5,530 nt of DNA from Bacillota bacterium (GTDB taxonomy: Bacteria; Bacillota; Clostridia; Oscillospirales; Ruminococcaceae). The notes under the pieces were generated by a model. It was not told where the DNA came from. It searched no databases and was given only the letters and a program-made list of their open reading frames with translations. Positions within the stretch are counted from its first letter, which is position 1; every line of letters begins with the position of its first letter. The position numbers and the translations under genes are program-made. This document shows, in pieces, positions 5,462 through 5,530 of the stretch. Where the stretch lies: contig JAEWMM010000299.1 in NCBI GenBank assembly GCA_023457175.1, positions 1 through 5,530 on the forward strand. Reading direction: 5' to 3'.

Positions 5462-5530
5462 AGAAGTTGAGACCGCCCTCGCGGGCACCCTCAGCAAGTT
5501 CTTTAACGCGTCCGTGGTAGATGTAGCCGC
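5460..5530 (-). CDS. rplR: 50S ribosomal protein L18 (uL18), C-terminal fragment
   Basis: Only the last 22 full codons and the TAA stop are in the window; the gene begins beyond 5530. The visible peptide is GYIYHGRVKELAEGAREG followed by GLNF. It matches the C-terminus of L18 (GYxYHGRVKALADAAREAGLxF in relatives). L18 binds 5S rRNA and helps place it, with L5, in the central protuberance of the 50S subunit. The stop lies 12 bases before the rpsE TTG, which fits the usual rplF-rplR-rpsE-rpmD order. It is called from a short peptide plus context. Confidence 0.92.
   Translation of the reverse strand, partial: GYIYHGRVKELAEGAREGGLNF

Noticed and set aside
1..5530. A novel defence, mobile or biosynthetic system
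   Set aside because: Every long minus-strand gene is a core ribosomal, translocation or housekeeping gene, with gaps of 95 bases or less, so there is no room for an unrecognised system.

Overview
The window is a stretch of the bacterial spc/alpha ribosomal-protein supercluster. It lies entirely on the minus strand, so it reads from right (5530) to left (1). In transcription order the genes are: rplR (3' end only), rpsE, rpmD, rplO, secY, adk, map, a small KOW-domain RNA-binding protein gene, infA, rpmJ, rpsM, rpsK and rpsD (5' end only). Eleven genes are complete and two are cut by the window edges. All are intact, with no frameshifts, insertion sequences, tRNA genes or CRISPR arrays. I found no internal promoter or terminator I would defend, so the window looks like the middle of one long transcript.

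The organism is most likely a member of the Clostridia, probably Oscillospirales/Ruminococcaceae-like, with intermediate GC. The evidence is gene order: adk, map, a KOW gene and infA follow secY, and rpsD follows rpsK (Bacillus keeps rpsD elsewhere). Other support comes from strong AGGAGG-type ribosome binding sites, a four-cysteine zinc-type adenylate kinase, and Gram-positive lengths for L15 (146 aa), L30 (59 aa) and SecY (431 aa). The taxonomic call is inference from gene order and remembered family sequences, not from a search.

Right part (5530-4294): L18, S5, L30 and L15, with gaps of 12, 13 and 19 bases. S5 starts at TTG. Middle (4292-1582): secY, adk and map, the translocon channel plus two housekeeping enzymes. 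The rplO/secY and adk/map junctions are coupled or nearly so. Left-middle (1570-1096): the KOW protein and infA overlap; infA begins at a TTG inside the end of the KOW gene. Left part (1095-1): a 95-base spacer with inverted and tandem repeats, then rpmJ, rpsM, rpsK and the start of rpsD.

Together the genes supply parts of both ribosomal subunits, initiation factor IF-1, the channel for exported and membrane proteins, the enzyme that trims N-terminal methionine from nascent chains, and the kinase that balances adenine nucleotides. I see no new defence, mobile or biosynthetic system. The points worth a second look are small: a tryptophan in place of the first zinc-ligand cysteine of L36, a structured spacer just before rpmJ, two perfect hairpins inside the KOW gene, and the nested TTG start of infA.
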